Origin: Dehalococcoidia bacterium UBA2158
GTDB taxonomy: Bacteria > Chloroflexota > Dehalococcoidia > Lucifugimonadales > UBA3495
Length of the DNA: 63,620 nucleotides
Direction: 5' to 3'
Assembly (NCBI GenBank): GCA_002328185.1
Contig: DCWQ01000038.1
Coordinates: 49,493 to 113,112 of the forward strand
Every line of letters begins with the position of its first letter. The first letter of the stretch is position 1. Made by a program: the position numbers and the translations under genes. The notes under the pieces are model-generated. The model searched no databases. It had not been told where the DNA came from and saw only the letters and a program-made list of their open reading frames with translations. Shown here in pieces: positions 54,826 through 63,588 of the stretch.

Positions 54826-54954
54826 CTAGGGGCTTCCGGAGACGATACCTCCCTTGGTGCTGTTGACGATGGCCACCAGTTCATCTCGCTCGCCCCGGGG
54901 CACGCCAAACTTCTCGAAGGTCTGATCGAGGTCCACCATGAAGGCATTCCAATG
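54826..54954 (-). pseudogene. Possible truncated-globin C-terminal remnant
   Basis: On the minus strand the frame NAFMVDLDQTFEKFGVP then ERDELVAIVNSTKGGIV runs to the TAG at 54826. It recalls the last helix of group I truncated globins (LDKFNVP...EL.AIVESTK.DIV). No heme-binding part is present upstream, so it would be a dead end-piece. Similarity is judged by eye only. Confidence 0.3.
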
Positions 54955-54994
54955 GCTAGCCGGGGTGGCGGCGGGCGTTACTTAAGCGGGACAT

Positions 54995-55112
54995 TCCGCG
55001 CAACTGTTGGTGGTGAGCCCAGTCGAACCACTGCTCGGGGTGAACCCAGCTTCCTTTAAACAAGAGAGTTGACTGATGCGTGCCCTTCGACGGAGCTCAG
55101 GACGAACCGTGT
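54995..55112. repeat. Interspersed repeats of the gagccc-gtcgaaccac family
   Basis: ggtggtgagcccagtcgaaccactgctcggggtgaaccc (about 55009-55047) and cccttcgacggagctcaggacgaac (about 55083-55107) are diverged facing copies. Apart from the globin-like remnant, the gap 54699-55136 holds no gene. Confidence 0.6.
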
Positions 55113-55136
55113 GGCGAAGGTTTCGAGATAAAGGCG

Positions 55137-56030
55137 CTAGCCGAGCTTCTCTCGGATGAACGCGCCGGACTCTTCTATGGACTGTTGTCCCTCTGGGAGG
55201 ATGGAGGCAAAGGCCTGCCACACGTGGACCATGTCGTCCCATATCTTGAGGGTGACATCCACTTCGGCTTTCGACGCAACTTCCACCAGGCGCTTCGAGT
55301 CGTCCAGCAGGGTTTCGGCCGAGCCCACGTGAACCAACAGCGGAGGTAGCCCGCGCAGGTCGGCATATAGCGCCGATGCCAAGGGGCGCTTCGGGTCGGC
55401 GCCGCCCAGGTAGGACCGGGCCTTGGCCGATAGACCGCCGTACTTGATGAAGTCGTCCAGGTGGTCGTTGGCGGCCATAGACTCCCCGGTGCACTCCAGG
55501 TCCACCCAGGGAGAGAAGCACACTCCGGCGGCCGGCAGCGGGACTCCAGAGTCTTTGGCAGCCAGCAAGACTGACAATACCAGTCCGGCCCCAGCCGAGT
55601 CCCCAGCAAGGACGATATTCGAAGCCTCAAACGCGTGGCCCAGCGCCCAGTTGTAGGCAGCTATGGAGTCATCTACAGCCGCCGGGAAGGGGTGTTCCGG
55701 GGCTAGCCGATAGTCAACACCCAACGCCGCTGCTCCGGAGGCGCGGGACAGCCGGGAGATGAGGTCTTGATGGGTAGTCGGAGAGCAGGTTGCGTAAGCC
55801 CCGCCGTGAAAGTAGATGATCAGCCGGTCCTGGGGCACGTCGGGGGCAGTGATCCACTGGCAGGGAACGCCACCGGCGTTTATATCGAAAACCGTTACGT
55901 CAATAGCGGGAGGCAATTCACCAAAGGCCCGGTCAAGGATGGCACGGGCCTCGTGGATGTCAGCGGGCGGCTTAGACCGAATGGCCTTCATGATGCCGAT
56001 GACGTGGTCAAGTTCAGGTGAGGTTGCCAC
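55137..56030 (-). CDS. Alpha/beta hydrolase-3 (hormone-sensitive-lipase family) esterase
   Basis: The 297-residue esterase has the oxyanion motif IIYFHGGAY of the HSL family, the nucleophile elbow LAGDSAGAG, YRLAPEHPFPAAVDD, the catalytic Asp region, and His in DDMVHVWQ. It hydrolyses short acyl esters in related proteins. The likely start is GTG 56030; AGGAG stands 13 bases upstream, which is rather far. Flanked by repeats, it is transcribed alone. Confidence 0.88.
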   Translation of the reverse strand: MATSPELDHVIGIMKAIRSKPPADIHEARAILDRAFGELPPAIDVTVFDINAGGVPCQWITAPDVPQDRLIIYFHGGAYATCSPTTHQDLISRLSRASGAAALGVDYRLAPEHPFPAAVDDSIAAYNWALGHAFEASNIVLAGDSAGAGLVLSVLLAAKDSGVPLPAAGVCFSPWVDLECTGESMAANDHLDDFIKYGGLSAKARSYLGGADPKRPLASALYADLRGLPPLLVHVGSAETLLDDSKRLVEVASKAEVDVTLKIWDDMVHVWQAFASILPEGQQSIEESGAFIREKLG

Positions 56031-56074
56031 TTTTAGATGCCGCTCCTAGTATGACTCCATTACACTGATGCATT

Positions 56075-56180
56075 CGTCCTAAGCTCCGTCGAAGGGCGCG
56101 CATAAGCCAAGTTCTTATTCAAGGGAAACGGCGTCCGTCCTCAAAAGTGGTTCGACGGGGCTCACCACGAACGGAACCGA
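56075..56180. repeat. Interspersed repeats
   Basis: ctccgtcgaagggcgcg (56086-56102) and gtggttcgacggggctcaccacgaacgg (56147-56174) are further copies of the ttcgac...ctca family, between the esterase and tyrS. Confidence 0.55.
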
Positions 56181-56224
56181 TGATCTTGCTGCCAAAAGGC
56201 ACGGCCGATAACCACCATCGGATG

Positions 56225-57478
56225 CTAGGCGTCCATGAGGCGGACGAAGCGGCGCTTGCCCACCTTGAGCAGGTCTCCAGGTTGCAGCATATGTCCGGCC
56301 TCGCCGCCGGTCACCGGCTGGGGATTTCCCCCCTGGGAGATACGCTCAACCGCTCCCTGGGACAGCAGCCGTTTGACCTGGGCTTTGCTGGGAGCCAGGC
56401 CCGCTGCCAGCATCAGGTCGTCAACCCTGACCTCATTCCCTCCAGCCACTCCCTGACTGCGAAGTTCTGCCATCGAAATCTCGGGGATGTCGGTGGGCAG
56501 GTCTCCGCCTTGCACCACCCGTTCGAAGTGGGCCTGGGCTGCGTCTGCCGCTTCGCTGTTGTGAAACTGATTGGTCACGTTCCAAGCAAGGCGTTTCTTG
56601 GGCTCCATGGGGTTCAGGGTGTTGCTTTCCAGGTCATTGGTGATATCAGCCAACTCCGCCATGGGAACGTCGGTCAGGTACTCGAAGTAGGACATGATCT
56701 GGTCGTCGGACACCCTCATGAGCTTGCCGTACATGTCTACTGGTGGCTCATCCACCGCGACGTAGTTTCCGAGGGTTTTGCTCATCTTTTGGACGCCATC
56801 GGTGCCTACCAAGATGGGCATCATGAAGCATTGCTGGGGTGTCTGGCCCATCATTCCTTGAAGCTCTCGGCCAACTAGCAAGTTGAACATCTGGTCCGTT
56901 CCGCCGAACTCCACGTCAGACTCGATGGCCACCGAGTCATAGGCCTGCAGCAACGGGTAGAGCAGCTCAGTTATGGCTATGGGTTTCTGATCGGCGAACC
57001 GGGCAGCGAAGTCGGCCCGTTGCAAGAACTGGGCCACGGTGAAGCGGCCAGTGAGTTCGATGATCTTAGCCAGGTCGAACTTACCGAACCACTCGCTCTG
57101 ATAGATCACCTCAGCTCGGCTTTCGTCCACCACTTTGAAGAACTGACGTAGATAGGACTGGGCGTTCTCCAAGACCTGTTCGTGGGAGAGCACGGTCCGA
57201 GTTGCTGACTGGCCGCTGGGGTCGCCGATCTGGGCGGTCCAGTCGCCAACGATCAGTATCACCTGGTGCCCAAGTTCCTGAAGTGCCCGCAACTTCCGGA
57301 GGCCGACCACGTGGCCTAGATGTATGTCGGGGCGACTGGGGTCGAAGCCCATTTTCAGGCGGAGTTTCTTGCCGCTCTGGAGCAACCGGATAAATTCGTC
57401 CCGGGAAATTATCTCGCTGACGCCGCGAGTGATCACCGACTCCAAATCTTCTGGGCTGATGGAGGGGACGGTAGTCAT
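56225..57478 (-). CDS. tyrS: Tyrosyl-tRNA synthetase
   Basis: The class I synthetase charges tRNA-Tyr. The 417 residues include DIHLGHVVGL (HIGH motif), the tyrosine-binding GTDQMFNLLVGRELQ, the KMSKTLGN signature, and a C-terminal S4-type RNA-binding domain (SKAQVKRLLSQGAVERISQ). It resembles the TyrZ-like long form. Its ATG 57478 lies only 1 base past the ribF stop, so the two are translationally coupled. Confidence 0.97.
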   Translation of the reverse strand: MTTVPSISPEDLESVITRGVSEIISRDEFIRLLQSGKKLRLKMGFDPSRPDIHLGHVVGLRKLRALQELGHQVILIVGDWTAQIGDPSGQSATRTVLSHEQVLENAQSYLRQFFKVVDESRAEVIYQSEWFGKFDLAKIIELTGRFTVAQFLQRADFAARFADQKPIAITELLYPLLQAYDSVAIESDVEFGGTDQMFNLLVGRELQGMMGQTPQQCFMMPILVGTDGVQKMSKTLGNYVAVDEPPVDMYGKLMRVSDDQIMSYFEYLTDVPMAELADITNDLESNTLNPMEPKKRLAWNVTNQFHNSEAADAAQAHFERVVQGGDLPTDIPEISMAELRSQGVAGGNEVRVDDLMLAAGLAPSKAQVKRLLSQGAVERISQGGNPQPVTGGEAGHMLQPGDLLKVGKRRFVRLMDA

Positions 57479-57479
57479 C

Positions 57480-58403
57480 CTAGGAGCTCCGGTCCAGGAC
57501 TTGGCGGCAGTCGTCCACGTCCTGGTTGATCTGCTTGATCAGGGCGTCTAGGCCGTCGAATTTCTCCTGGTCTCGTACCTTAGTTATGAATTCCACGCCG
57601 ACGGTCTTCCCGTAGAGGTCTTCACTGAAGTCCAAGACGAAAACCTCGACCAGCCTTTGGGTTAGGTCGAAAGTCGGGCGGACTCCGATGCTGGTGGCGG
57701 CCTGGTGGCGCTTTCCGTCGATGATTGCCCAGGTGGCGTAGATGCCGTCGCCGGGCAGTAGCAATTGGGGATCGACGTCCAGGTTGGCGGTGGGAAAACC
57801 CAGGGTCCGGCCCCGCTGGTCGCCGACCACCACGGTCCCGGAGAGCAGGTGGTTCCGGCCCAGCAGTTCGGGGCACACGACCAGATTTCCGTTGGCCACG
57901 GCGTCGCGAATGCGCCGGCTCTTCACCGGCTGTCCCTCGATATCCAATGGTTCAACCGAGCGGACCCAGAAGCCCAACTCCTCACCCTGTTTCTGCATGA
58001 AGGCCAAGTCGCCCTGGCGGTCCTTGCCCAAGGCCGAGTCGGGGCCGAGCACAAGGCCTTTCATCTTCAAGGATTCTGACAACAACTTGGCGAATTCGTC
58101 AGCGGGCACCTCGGCCAATTCGAGGGTGAATTCCAGGCAGACCACCAACTCGATGCCATGCTGCTTGATCAGGTCGACGCGTTGGTCCAGCGTGGTAAGG
58201 TAGCTTGGCTCGGTGCCGGGTTTGAGGACCGTGATGGGCCGGTTGGAGAAGGTGACGACCGTGGGTAGGTATTGGTCGCCGGCCAGCTTAACCACCTGGC
58301 GAAGCAGGTGCCGGTGCCCATGATGCACGCCATCGAAGACGCCGATGGTGACAACGGCCTCTTTGTTGGGCGCGACGTTGGCCAAACGTTGGCGAAAGTT
58401 CAT
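57480..58403 (-). CDS. ribF: Bifunctional riboflavin kinase/FAD synthetase
   Basis: The 307-residue enzyme makes FMN and FAD. The N-terminal adenylyltransferase domain has IGVFDGVHHGHRHLL and LGPDSALGKDRQGD; the C-terminal kinase domain has GDQRGRTLGFPTANL, the GIYATWAII strand, and the VEVFVLDFSEDLYGK end. Many flavoproteins are encoded in the window, but the linkage to tyrS is a housekeeping arrangement. The 5' end is in a region with no close promoter that I could pick out. Confidence 0.96.
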   Translation of the reverse strand: MNFRQRLANVAPNKEAVVTIGVFDGVHHGHRHLLRQVVKLAGDQYLPTVVTFSNRPITVLKPGTEPSYLTTLDQRVDLIKQHGIELVVCLEFTLELAEVPADEFAKLLSESLKMKGLVLGPDSALGKDRQGDLAFMQKQGEELGFWVRSVEPLDIEGQPVKSRRIRDAVANGNLVVCPELLGRNHLLSGTVVVGDQRGRTLGFPTANLDVDPQLLLPGDGIYATWAIIDGKRHQAATSIGVRPTFDLTQRLVEVFVLDFSEDLYGKTVGVEFITKVRDQEKFDGLDALIKQINQDVDDCRQVLDRSS

Positions 58404-58701
58404 TCCTGGTTAGTTCTCAAAGCGGTGTTGACAGAGGTGTAAAACGGTTGTTTTTGAGCGTAAAACAACGGCCTCCGAGTGTGCTGGATGTTAGCACAAG
58501 CACGATTTAGCGTCAAATTAAAACTGGCGTTCCGGGTACCCGTGAGTGTGGGCTTCACGTTATGCGTATAAGCTGGTTTTCCGGCCCTGAATGACTGCTT
58601 AGTTTTTACCTTAATCTAAAATAAATATAAAATTCGTCAAAACTGAGGAGCGATTTACTAGGAATGAGCGTTGACGTTATGTATAATTCGAACTTACTAG
58701 G
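58404..58701. other. Intergenic region between ribF and rsmD
   Basis: This 300-base gap between divergent genes is AT-rich at its right end. TATAAT occurs at 58682-58687 and is a candidate -10 for rsmD, without a convincing -35 at the right distance. A TTGACG at 58671 is too close. No gene is seen. Confidence 0.4.
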
Positions 58702-58743
58702 CCCATGCGTACAGCAGGTTTAGACCCATGCGTGTAGCAGGTG
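58702..58743 (+). repeat. Tandem duplication covering the rsmD start codon
   Basis: cccatgcgtacagcaggt (58702-58719) is repeated as cccatgcgtgtagcaggt (58725-58742) with two mismatches, 23 bases apart. The first copy carries an ATG at 58705 that opens a 10-codon frame ending in TAG at 58735-58737, overlapping the true start at 58728. Confidence 0.6.
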
Positions 58744-59351
58744 GAAATGAGAAAGGCCGGCGGCTCAAAGGGGCCGTCAGTCCCGGCACCCGCGCCACCA
58801 CAGAGCGGGTACGGGCGGCCATCTTTAACATTTTAGACCCTGAGCGGTACCAGGGTGGTAGGGTGTTGGACCTCTTCGCAGGGTCCGGCAGCCTGGGCAT
58901 TGAGGCTTTGAGCCATGGAGCGAGCTGGGCGGATTTCGTGGAATGGGACCGGCGGCAGAGCGCCGTCATCACCAGCAACCTCGAGACCACCGGTCTTGCC
59001 TCGCGGGGTCACGTCCATCGATTGGACGTGCTTCAGGCGCTCCAAACTTTGCCTGGAGCCTACTATCTGGTGCTACTGGACCCTCCCTATAAGATGGGTG
59101 GCTTGGGCAGTCTGCTGGAGAAGATAGCTTCTCAGGCAGGTCTGGTTGTCAATGGTGGCGTAGTGATTGCGGGGCATTCCAAGCGCGAGGATCTAAAGGA
59201 AAAATACGGACCCTTGCGGTTAACTTCACATCGCCAATACGGAGACAACGTAGTCGACTTTTTTGTTTACGAGCAAGATACAGATATGTCCCAGCAACAA
59301 GAATCTCTTGAGGGCCCAGAAACAGGCGAAGACGGAGACCAATCATGGTAA
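58728..59351 (+). CDS. rsmD: 16S rRNA (guanine966-N2)-methyltransferase
   Basis: The 207-residue SAM-dependent enzyme has the RsmD start MRVAGGNEKGRRL, TRATTERVRAAIFNIL, the SAM motif VLDLFAGSGSLGIEALS, and the catalytic DPPY. A Gln/Glu-rich tail of about 25 residues after VVDFFVYEQD is not part of the core fold. It overlaps coaD by 7 bases (ATGGTAA), so translation is coupled, a common rsmD-coaD pairing. The start is doubled by a short direct repeat just upstream. Confidence 0.95.
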   Translation: MRVAGGNEKGRRLKGAVSPGTRATTERVRAAIFNILDPERYQGGRVLDLFAGSGSLGIEALSHGASWADFVEWDRRQSAVITSNLETTGLASRGHVHRLDVLQALQTLPGAYYLVLLDPPYKMGGLGSLLEKIASQAGLVVNGGVVIAGHSKREDLKEKYGPLRLTSHRQYGDNVVDFFVYEQDTDMSQQQESLEGPETGEDGDQSW

Positions 59352-59839
59352 CCGCGCTATATCCGGGTAGTTTTGATCCGGTAACCGTGGGCCATGTGGA
59401 CATACTATCCAGGGCCGCCAAAGTGTTCGATAAATTGGTGGTCGCAGTGTACGACACCCCTTCTAAGAACTTGCTCTTTAGCACTGATGAGCGGGAGCAG
59501 CTTATGAAGGATGCCTGTAGCCACCTTCCAAATGTGGAAGTACAGCGGTTCTCGGGTCTGGTGGTACGGTACGCGATGGACATCGGAGCAAGTGTGATAG
59601 TCAGAGGGCTGAGAAGCGGCTCTGACTTTGAATACGAATTCGACATGGCATTCATGAATCGGAGGTTGGAGCCCCAGGTAGACCTGGTCTGCTTCATGAC
59701 CTCCCAGGATTACATGTTCGTTAGTGCTAGTTTGCTCAAGGAGGTAGCCAAGCTCGGTGGGGACATCACAGAGATGGTCCCGCCTAACGTAGCACAGGCG
59801 GTTTATTCGAAATTTGAGTTACCGGTCGAAGAAGGGTAG
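59345..59839 (+). CDS. coaD: Phosphopantetheine adenylyltransferase
   Basis: This enzyme performs the fourth step of CoA synthesis. The 164-residue protein has ALYPGSFDPVTVGHVDIL (the T/HxGH nucleotidyl-transfer motif as TVGH), VIVRGLRSGSDFEYEFDMA, and the end VSASLLKEVAKLGGDI. GGAG lies about 7 bases before the ATG, inside rsmD. Confidence 0.97.
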   Translation: MVTALYPGSFDPVTVGHVDILSRAAKVFDKLVVAVYDTPSKNLLFSTDEREQLMKDACSHLPNVEVQRFSGLVVRYAMDIGASVIVRGLRSGSDFEYEFDMAFMNRRLEPQVDLVCFMTSQDYMFVSASLLKEVAKLGGDITEMVPPNVAQAVYSKFELPVEEG

Positions 59840-59860
59840 TGGCCGGGGAGGGGTGCAATC

Positions 59861-60397
59861 ATCGATATCATAAACATCATCGACCGTTTGGAAACTCTGG
59901 TCGAAACAAGCAAGGCAGTCCCAGTCAGCGGAAACATCCTGGTGGACAGGAAGAAGATCATGGAGTTGGTAGACCAGTTGCGTCTGACCATCCCTGAAGA
60001 GATTCGGTCGGCTGAGGACGTTCTGTCGCAGAAGGACCAGATCTTGAACACAGCCGCCAACGACGCCCGGCGGACCAAGTCGATGGCCGAGGACGAACTT
60101 CGGGACCGGCTGAACTCCAACGAATTGGTCACCCAGGCGGAGACACGGGCAGCCGATACCGTCAAGGAAGCCGAAGAGCGGATCACCCGAATGCTCCAAC
60201 AATCGGAAGCCGAGGCCCTGTCTAGGAAGACTGAGGCCGACGCTTATGCTCTCCGCAGTTTGCGAGCCATGGAAGTTGAATTAGGCAAACTGGCTGGATC
60301 CGTCCGGAAGGGCATAGAGGTCCTGGCCGAGTCGACGGCGAGCAACATGAACGGCCGCCGCTACGCCGAAGAAGAAGCCGCGGGCATGCTCCGCTAA
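59861..60397 (+). CDS. Coiled-coil protein following coaD, probable AUC start
   Basis: The 178-residue protein is mostly long helix rich in Glu, Ala, Arg and Gln. Its N-terminus, DIINIIDRLETLVETSKAVPVSG...MELVDQLRLTIPEEIRSAEDVLS, matches a family present after coaD or near cell-division genes in Chloroflexota and Cyanobacteria, with function unknown. The family begins MD(I/V)..LIDRLE. No ATG, GTG or TTG exists in frame at that point; ATC 59861 has GGGGAGGGG 7 bases upstream, so an AUC start is likely. A TTG at 59888 is the only usual start but lacks a ribosome site and would remove conserved residues. A terminator follows. Confidence 0.75.
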   Translation: MDIINIIDRLETLVETSKAVPVSGNILVDRKKIMELVDQLRLTIPEEIRSAEDVLSQKDQILNTAANDARRTKSMAEDELRDRLNSNELVTQAETRAADTVKEAEERITRMLQQSEAEALSRKTEADAYALRSLRAMEVELGKLAGSVRKGIEVLAESTASNMNGRRYAEEEAAGMLR

Positions 60398-60428
60398 CTC
60401 TCGCCCGACGCCCAGTCATCAGTAGCTA

Positions 60429-60484
60429 AAAAGCGCAGCCTGGTTAATTTCCCTTGAATCGGGCATTAATCAGGCTGCGCTTTG
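60429..60484 (+). terminator. Terminator of the rsmD-coaD-coiled-coil operon
   Basis: Long hairpin: aaagcgcagcctg pairs with caggctgcgcttt, with a second inner stem gttaat/attaat and cccttgaatcggg. A short T-run follows. Confidence 0.75.
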
Positions 60485-60504
60485 TGTGGTCTGGTCATCG
60501 TCGA

Positions 60505-60819
60505 ATCACTCGACGGCTACCATCGCCCTCACCCTCTCTCATGTGTGTGAGGGGACAAATTCGTCATTCCGACGAAGGCCGGAATTCACCCAATCACGAA
60601 CATCGCCTAATCCCGCTCATGGCGAGCCTGTCGAATCACCTGTATGCCAATATCCATGTTTTACGAGGGCAACGTCCTTCGACAGGCTCAGGATGAGAGG
60701 AGTGGGTGGGTTTCTTTTTTCGGTCTGTCGTCATTCCGGCGAAGGCCGGAATCTAAGAAGGTTCATTTAAGAGAATCTTGACTAGGGCAGGCTGCATGTA
60801 TTCCGGCCTTCGTCGGGAT
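60505..60819. repeat. Dense interspersed-repeat cluster reaching into the Lon-like gene
   Basis: Between the terminator and the protease gene lie ccctcaccctctctc...gaggggac (60529-60555), palindrome attccgacgaaggccggaat (60566-60585), cgctcatggcgagcctgtcgaatcac (60616-60641), ccttcgacaggctcaggatgag (60678-60699), attccggcgaaggccggaat (60733-60752), and attccggccttcgtcgggat (60800-60819). The last copy is inside the coding sequence. No other gene is seen. Confidence 0.8.
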
Positions 60820-63354
60820 GATGGTGAGTCCTCGGCTCGCGACTAGCTCGTTGGACACCAGACCCTGGAAGTAGCCGCGCATGGAGTCATTGAGCTCGCT
60901 TAGTCTTTTGGCGACCAGGTAGTTGACGGTACCCTCGGGGTAGGCTCCGGAATCGTCAGTTTCCCCGGCGGGTACGCCCGTCAGGACCTCAAGGCCTTCG
61001 TCAATGGTTTTTACAGCGTAGATGTGGAACATCCCTTCCCTGATGGCATCCACCACATCGTCCCTCAGCATCAGATTTTTGACGTTCTGGTGCGGGATGA
61101 CCACGCCCTGAGTGCCGGTGAGCCCGGCGGTAGACCGGCAGACGTCGAACATTCCTTCGACTTTCTGATTGACGCCGCCGATGGGCTGTATCTCCCCCCT
61201 CTGGTTCACCGACCCGGTGACGGCGATGTCTTGCCTAAGCGGCAGCCCGGATAGACTGGATGATATTGCGTAGAGCTCCGTGGATGATGCGCTGTCGCCG
61301 TCCACCCCGTCATAGGATTGCTCGAAGGCGATACTGGCCGATAGCGTTAGAGGGCGGTCCTTTCCGAACTTCGCGCCAAGGTACCCGCTCAGTATCAAGA
61401 CGCCTTTGTTGTGGCTGCGGCCGCTCATGTCGGACTCACGTTCGATATTTATGAACCCTTCCCGCCCGGCGAAGGTCTGGACCGTGATCCGCGAAGGACG
61501 GCCGAAGCTAAAGTCCCCCAGGTCGTAGACGGCAAGCCCGTTAATCTGCCCCACCTTTTCACCGTCGACATCCAGTAGCAGTGAGCCGTCTGAGATCATC
61601 TCTTGAAGGCGTTCCTCCACCAGGTTCAGCCGGTAAACCTTCTGACTGATGGCCTGTTGGACGTGATGGTCCTGGACCATTTCGGCGTCGTCTTTCCGGG
61701 CCCAGTAATCAGCCTCGATGAGCAGATCCTTGATCTGCCCGAACCTGGTGGACAGTTTCGTTTGATCGGAAACTTGCCGCGCGCCGAATTCCAAGACCCT
61801 TGCCGCGCCTCCGGTCTCGAAGGCCAGCAGGCTTTCCTCCTCACAGGTGCGACATATGAAGGCACAGTAGGCCATCATATTCTCTTCGTTCAGGTCCACC
61901 CGGAAATCGAACTCCGCCTTCACCTTAAATAGGTCCCAGAAGTCCTCGTTGTCTGAGGACGTCAGGAGACGGTAGATGCTTTCGTCTCCGGTGACGATGA
62001 CCTTCAGGTCCAAGGGCACCGGCTCGGGCCTAAGCCCTTGTGGGATGAACAACCCCGACTGCTCGGCTGGGTCTTCCAACCGGGCTTCCTGATTGCGGAT
62101 GGCCCTCTTTAGGCCTTCCCAAACGCCGGGAGCCACCAGGACGTCGCGCGCGTTCAGTACAAGGTAGCCGCCGTTGGCCAGGTGAACGGCACCCGGTTTC
62201 AGCATGCCATGGTCGCTGACGTAGGTTCCCATCACGGCGCGGCGTTCGATACGGCCGAACAGGTTGCCCCAGTTGGGGTTGGGCTCAATGATGATTGGCA
62301 ATTTCTCGACCGCGCTGTTATCAACCAGCACGTTCAATTCAAAGGGCAGGAAGGGATCGATTCCAAGGGCGGCGGCGCCTGCCGCCGGACCCTGAGACAT
62401 TCCGGGGATCCCGGGCAACGCCGATTTGGGGGCATCGAATTCCTTGAAGTAGCCGATATTATTCACGACGTACTCGCCCAAGTCGGTCAGGAATTGCTGC
62501 ATCTCTGGAATGTCTTGCGACAAGGCGTGCACCTCGAAGAAAACCTGGTCGACCAGTTGGTCTACGGCGCCGCGCTCCAACTGTTGCATGAGTTGGGCCG
62601 AGGCTTTCTCGAGCTCTCTGATTTTGGCCATGGTGTCTTGAGTCTGCTGCATCAACTGCGCCCGGACTTCGTCGATGGCCGCTTTCGGTTCGGATTCCAG
62701 GGCCTGGTACTCCTCCGGAGTCATGGGCCGGCCCTCGGTCATGGGAAAAATGGTGATTCCATTGGGCGTAAGCTGGACGGCGAAGTTTGCCTCTTGTCCG
62801 GCTTGCTCCAGACCGCTCATCAAGTCCTGGGTTGCCTTACGGTCGTTCTCCTCATGGCCCCGGACCTGGGTCTCAAAGCCTTCGCTCTTCAGTACCTTAG
62901 GTATCTCATCTTGAAGGGTCCGCAGCGCGGTGGCGAGTTGCTGCCGGTAGACCTTGCCGGTGCCGCGGGGAAGGCAGATGGCATTGGGCCGGTCAGGGTC
63001 TTCGAAGCAATACACGTATGCCCAGTCACTGATGGGGCGGCGTTTCTCCTGGCGGTCCAAATCATCGACGATGCTTTGGAGGTGAGTCTTGATGGCGCTG
63101 GTTTTCCCCGTGCCGGTCAGCCCGGTGACGAACAGGTTGTAACCGGGTTTGTCGACCCCCAGGCCGAAGCGAATCGCTTCTTGGGCCCGGTCCTGGCCGA
63201 TGAAATGGTCAAGGGGGGTCAATTCGTCAGTACACTGGAAGGCGAATGCTTCCAGGTTCCGCTGCCATGTGGTCTGGTCCCAGTCCACTTGGAATTTGGA
63301 CGCCAAGTCATTTTTAATAGCGTCGAGGGTTTTGCTGTTCTTGGTCCTAGGCAT
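60763..63354 (-). CDS. Lon-family ATP-dependent protease (LonB/YcbZ-like)
   Basis: The 863-residue protease has the Walker A site GLTGTGKTS near residue 85, a long coiled-coil insertion (about 215-270, AQLMQQTQDTMAKIRELEKA), a second ATPase half with VIVTGDESIYRLL, and the Lon protease domain. The catalytic Ser is in GVDGDSASSTELY and the Lys in IGGVNQKVEG, 43 residues apart as in Lon. It lacks the Lon N-terminal substrate domain. GGAGG lies 6 bases before ATG 63354. The last 15-20 residues (LTIIPTKAGIHAACPSQDSLK in part) come from an interspersed repeat. Confidence 0.92.
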   Translation of the reverse strand: MPRTKNSKTLDAIKNDLASKFQVDWDQTTWQRNLEAFAFQCTDELTPLDHFIGQDRAQEAIRFGLGVDKPGYNLFVTGLTGTGKTSAIKTHLQSIVDDLDRQEKRRPISDWAYVYCFEDPDRPNAICLPRGTGKVYRQQLATALRTLQDEIPKVLKSEGFETQVRGHEENDRKATQDLMSGLEQAGQEANFAVQLTPNGITIFPMTEGRPMTPEEYQALESEPKAAIDEVRAQLMQQTQDTMAKIRELEKASAQLMQQLERGAVDQLVDQVFFEVHALSQDIPEMQQFLTDLGEYVVNNIGYFKEFDAPKSALPGIPGMSQGPAAGAAALGIDPFLPFELNVLVDNSAVEKLPIIIEPNPNWGNLFGRIERRAVMGTYVSDHGMLKPGAVHLANGGYLVLNARDVLVAPGVWEGLKRAIRNQEARLEDPAEQSGLFIPQGLRPEPVPLDLKVIVTGDESIYRLLTSSDNEDFWDLFKVKAEFDFRVDLNEENMMAYCAFICRTCEEESLLAFETGGAARVLEFGARQVSDQTKLSTRFGQIKDLLIEADYWARKDDAEMVQDHHVQQAISQKVYRLNLVEERLQEMISDGSLLLDVDGEKVGQINGLAVYDLGDFSFGRPSRITVQTFAGREGFINIERESDMSGRSHNKGVLILSGYLGAKFGKDRPLTLSASIAFEQSYDGVDGDSASSTELYAISSSLSGLPLRQDIAVTGSVNQRGEIQPIGGVNQKVEGMFDVCRSTAGLTGTQGVVIPHQNVKNLMLRDDVVDAIREGMFHIYAVKTIDEGLEVLTGVPAGETDDSGAYPEGTVNYLVAKRLSELNDSMRGYFQGLVSNELVASRGLTIIPTKAGIHAACPSQDSLK

Positions 63355-63563
63355 TAAGTCCTCCGGGGGACGGCGGCGAGACCGGTATCAAGTTCATCGG
63401 TCTGCAGATCATCATTATACAATTAGAGTCGATTCAAGTAGAGTCGGATCGAACCCAGGCACGGTGCTTGATCGGGTCCTCATAAAATAGAATTCCTTTA
63501 TGTCGACCTGGATTCAATTTAGGCGTTATAGGGCGAAACCCAGACATAACATGCAGTTTCGCC

Positions 63564-63584
63564 AGTCACGGATTACGCGTGACT
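63564..63584. promoter_or_regulatory. Inverted repeat just upstream of a promoter
   Basis: agtcacg (63564-63570) and cgtgact (63578-63584) flank 7 bases and end 5 bases before the -35 box at 63589. This is a good place for an operator, but no regulator is known. Confidence 0.4.
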
Positions 63585-63588
63585 CGGG

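Noticed and set aside
54766..55059. 97-codon plus-strand frame in the gap before the mutase gene
   Set aside because: Its end is made of repeat sequence, and the opposite strand gives a better explanation (globin-like tail).
58671..58687. TTGACG...TATAAT as a full promoter
   Set aside because: The two boxes are separated by only about 5 bases, far less than the 16-18 required; only the -10 may be real.
62182..63357. 391-codon plus-strand frame opposite the Lon-like protease
   Set aside because: It is the mirror of a strongly conserved protease; its residue pattern (V/G/H/Q-rich, no motifs) is typical of a shadow frame in GC-rich DNA.
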